Assembly (NCBI GenBank): GCA_900544405.1
Contig: UQVA01000030.1
Coordinates: forward strand, 1 to 22,507
DNA from: an uncultured Eubacteriales bacterium
Lineage (GTDB): Bacteria > Bacillota > Clostridia > Oscillospirales > Oscillospiraceae
DNA: 22,507 nucleotides
Direction: 5' to 3'
This document shows positions 21,884 to 22,507 of this stretch, in pieces (position 1 is the first letter of the stretch; the number at the start of each line of letters is the position of its first letter). Made by a program: the position numbers and the translations under genes. The notes under the pieces are model-generated. The model searched no databases and was not told the origin of the DNA. It was given only the letters and a program-made list of their open reading frames with translations.

Positions 21884-21918
21884 AAAAACGGGGTGGTAAA
21901 ATTGATTTTACCACCCCG
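21884..21918. other. Long hairpin after hpf, T-run only on the minus side
   Basis: A perfect 14-bp inverted repeat (21889-21902 with 21905-21918) starts eight bases past the hpf stop. On the plus strand it has no T-tract (GAAATTC follows). On the minus strand it is followed by TTTTT. It could protect the hpf mRNA 3' end or stop antisense transcription. Confidence 0.6.
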
Positions 21919-21947
21919 AAATTCAAATTCAGCGAAGGGGCGATGCT

Positions 21948-22412
21948 ATGAAGAAAATCCCGACGGTGCTGCTGACATTCATGATGCTGGCGGTCCTGTG
22001 CGCCGGGTGTGCTTCGGGGAAAACCAAACAGGTCGACACGCCCTATGTGTACCCGATTCAGCCGGGCACGGAGGAATGGGCAAAGCTGGATTCTTTGGAT
22101 GCGAAGATCGATGCCTGCAAAGTAGACCCGGAACTGATGAATTCCATGACCACGGAGGTCCTGCTGGAAACGGTTCTGGATTATCCGCCGCTCATCAACC
22201 TCTATGCATACACCGATATGCAGCAGGCAATCGGAGTCGTGTCGAAGAATTTTGATGGCCTGCAGATCCTCCGCGACCGAGAGGACACCGCCGAGTGCAT
22301 CCAGAAGGCCATAGACACCGGGACCGATGACCCGCTGCGGATGCAGTACCTGCAAACCCTTGCGTCCTATGTGGCGGACGAGACTTGGGGACCCGGATTT
22401 TTGAAGCGATAA
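21948..22412 (+). CDS. Small lipoprotein of unknown function
   Basis: A 154-residue predicted lipoprotein with signal peptide MKKIPTVLLTFMMLAVLCAG and a lipobox (LCAGC) giving a lipidated cysteine at residue 21. The mature part reads YVYPIQPGTEEWAKLDSLDA, then NSMTTEVLLETVLDYPPLIN, LYAYTDMQQAIGVVSKNFDG and a helical C-terminus. The segment around T-T-E-V-L-L-E-T-V-L-D-Y-P recurs, as I remember it, in uncharacterised clostridial lipoproteins, but I know no function. AAGGGG lies eight bases before the ATG. It is followed by a clear terminator, so it may form a unit with hpf or stand alone. Confidence 0.8.
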   Translation: MKKIPTVLLTFMMLAVLCAGCASGKTKQVDTPYVYPIQPGTEEWAKLDSLDAKIDACKVDPELMNSMTTEVLLETVLDYPPLINLYAYTDMQQAIGVVSKNFDGLQILRDREDTAECIQKAIDTGTDDPLRMQYLQTLASYVADETWGPGFLKR

Positions 22413-22421
22413 CAAACAGCG

Positions 22422-22453
22422 GTCGGCGTCGAAAGACGCCGACTACATTTTTT
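22422..22453 (+). terminator. Terminator of the small lipoprotein gene
   Basis: A perfect 9-bp stem (GTCGGCGTC at 22422-22430 with 22435-22443) with a GAAA tetraloop and T6 (22448-22453). Confidence 0.9.
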
Positions 22454-22475
22454 CGAAAAAACATGAAAAAGGGGG

Positions 22476-22504
22476 TTGACAAAACGGGAGTGGGGGTGTA
22501 TTAT
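22476..22504 (+). promoter_or_regulatory. Strong promoter directed out of the window
   Basis: A perfect TTGACA (22476-22481), a 17-bp spacer and TATTAT (22499-22504). The gene it drives begins beyond the right edge. Confidence 0.8.
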
Positions 22505-22507
22505 ATG

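Overview
The window looks like chromosome of an anaerobic, endospore-forming member of the Clostridia, most likely a GC-rich Oscillospiraceae/Ruminococcaceae-type gut bacterium. The reasons are the dipicolinate synthase pair (dpaAB), DUF4364 and DUF4830 genes, an NPATG-type sortase-anchored protein, acetate kinase, an FMN-riboswitch/RibU unit, long-form HPF, and GC-rich third codon positions (which also create long antisense shadow ORFs). The taxon is inferred from gene content, not from any marker search.

Layout. 1-300: a truncated XRE-type regulator and a nested palindrome. 314-4132 (minus strand): argS, a PucR/CdaR-like regulator and an RsuA-family pseudouridine synthase. 4195-5703 (plus): a DUF4830 membrane-anchored protein, then an FMN riboswitch with a terminator controlling ribU. 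5771-9151 (minus): three tandem paralogous lipoprotein genes with near-identical 5' ends. 9335-10713 (minus): a radical SAM/SPASM enzyme of the anaerobic sulfatase-maturase type, preceded by a small coupled ORF with its own strong promoter. 10760-11146: a frameshifted coding remnant and tRNA-Arg(CCG). 11179-13752 (minus): pepT and ackA. 13791-14951 (plus): tmcAL. 14924-17342 (plus): a self-contained three-gene operon (double SCP2-like protein, class III aminotransferase, stand-alone FakA/DAK C-terminal domain). 17374-18639: a cell-wall-anchored coiled-coil protein. 18650-19140: a decayed ATC-hydrolase-like gene. 19303-20567 (minus): dpaB and dpaA. 20621-22504 (plus): a DUF4364 protein, hpf, a small lipoprotein, and a strong promoter firing out of the window.

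Most units are small and framed by intrinsic terminators and recognisable sigma-A promoters with 16-17 bp spacers. The most unusual parts are the mosaic lipoprotein array, the SCP2/aminotransferase/FakA-C operon, and the small ORF in front of the SPASM enzyme. No CRISPR array, insertion sequence, phage module or rRNA was seen.
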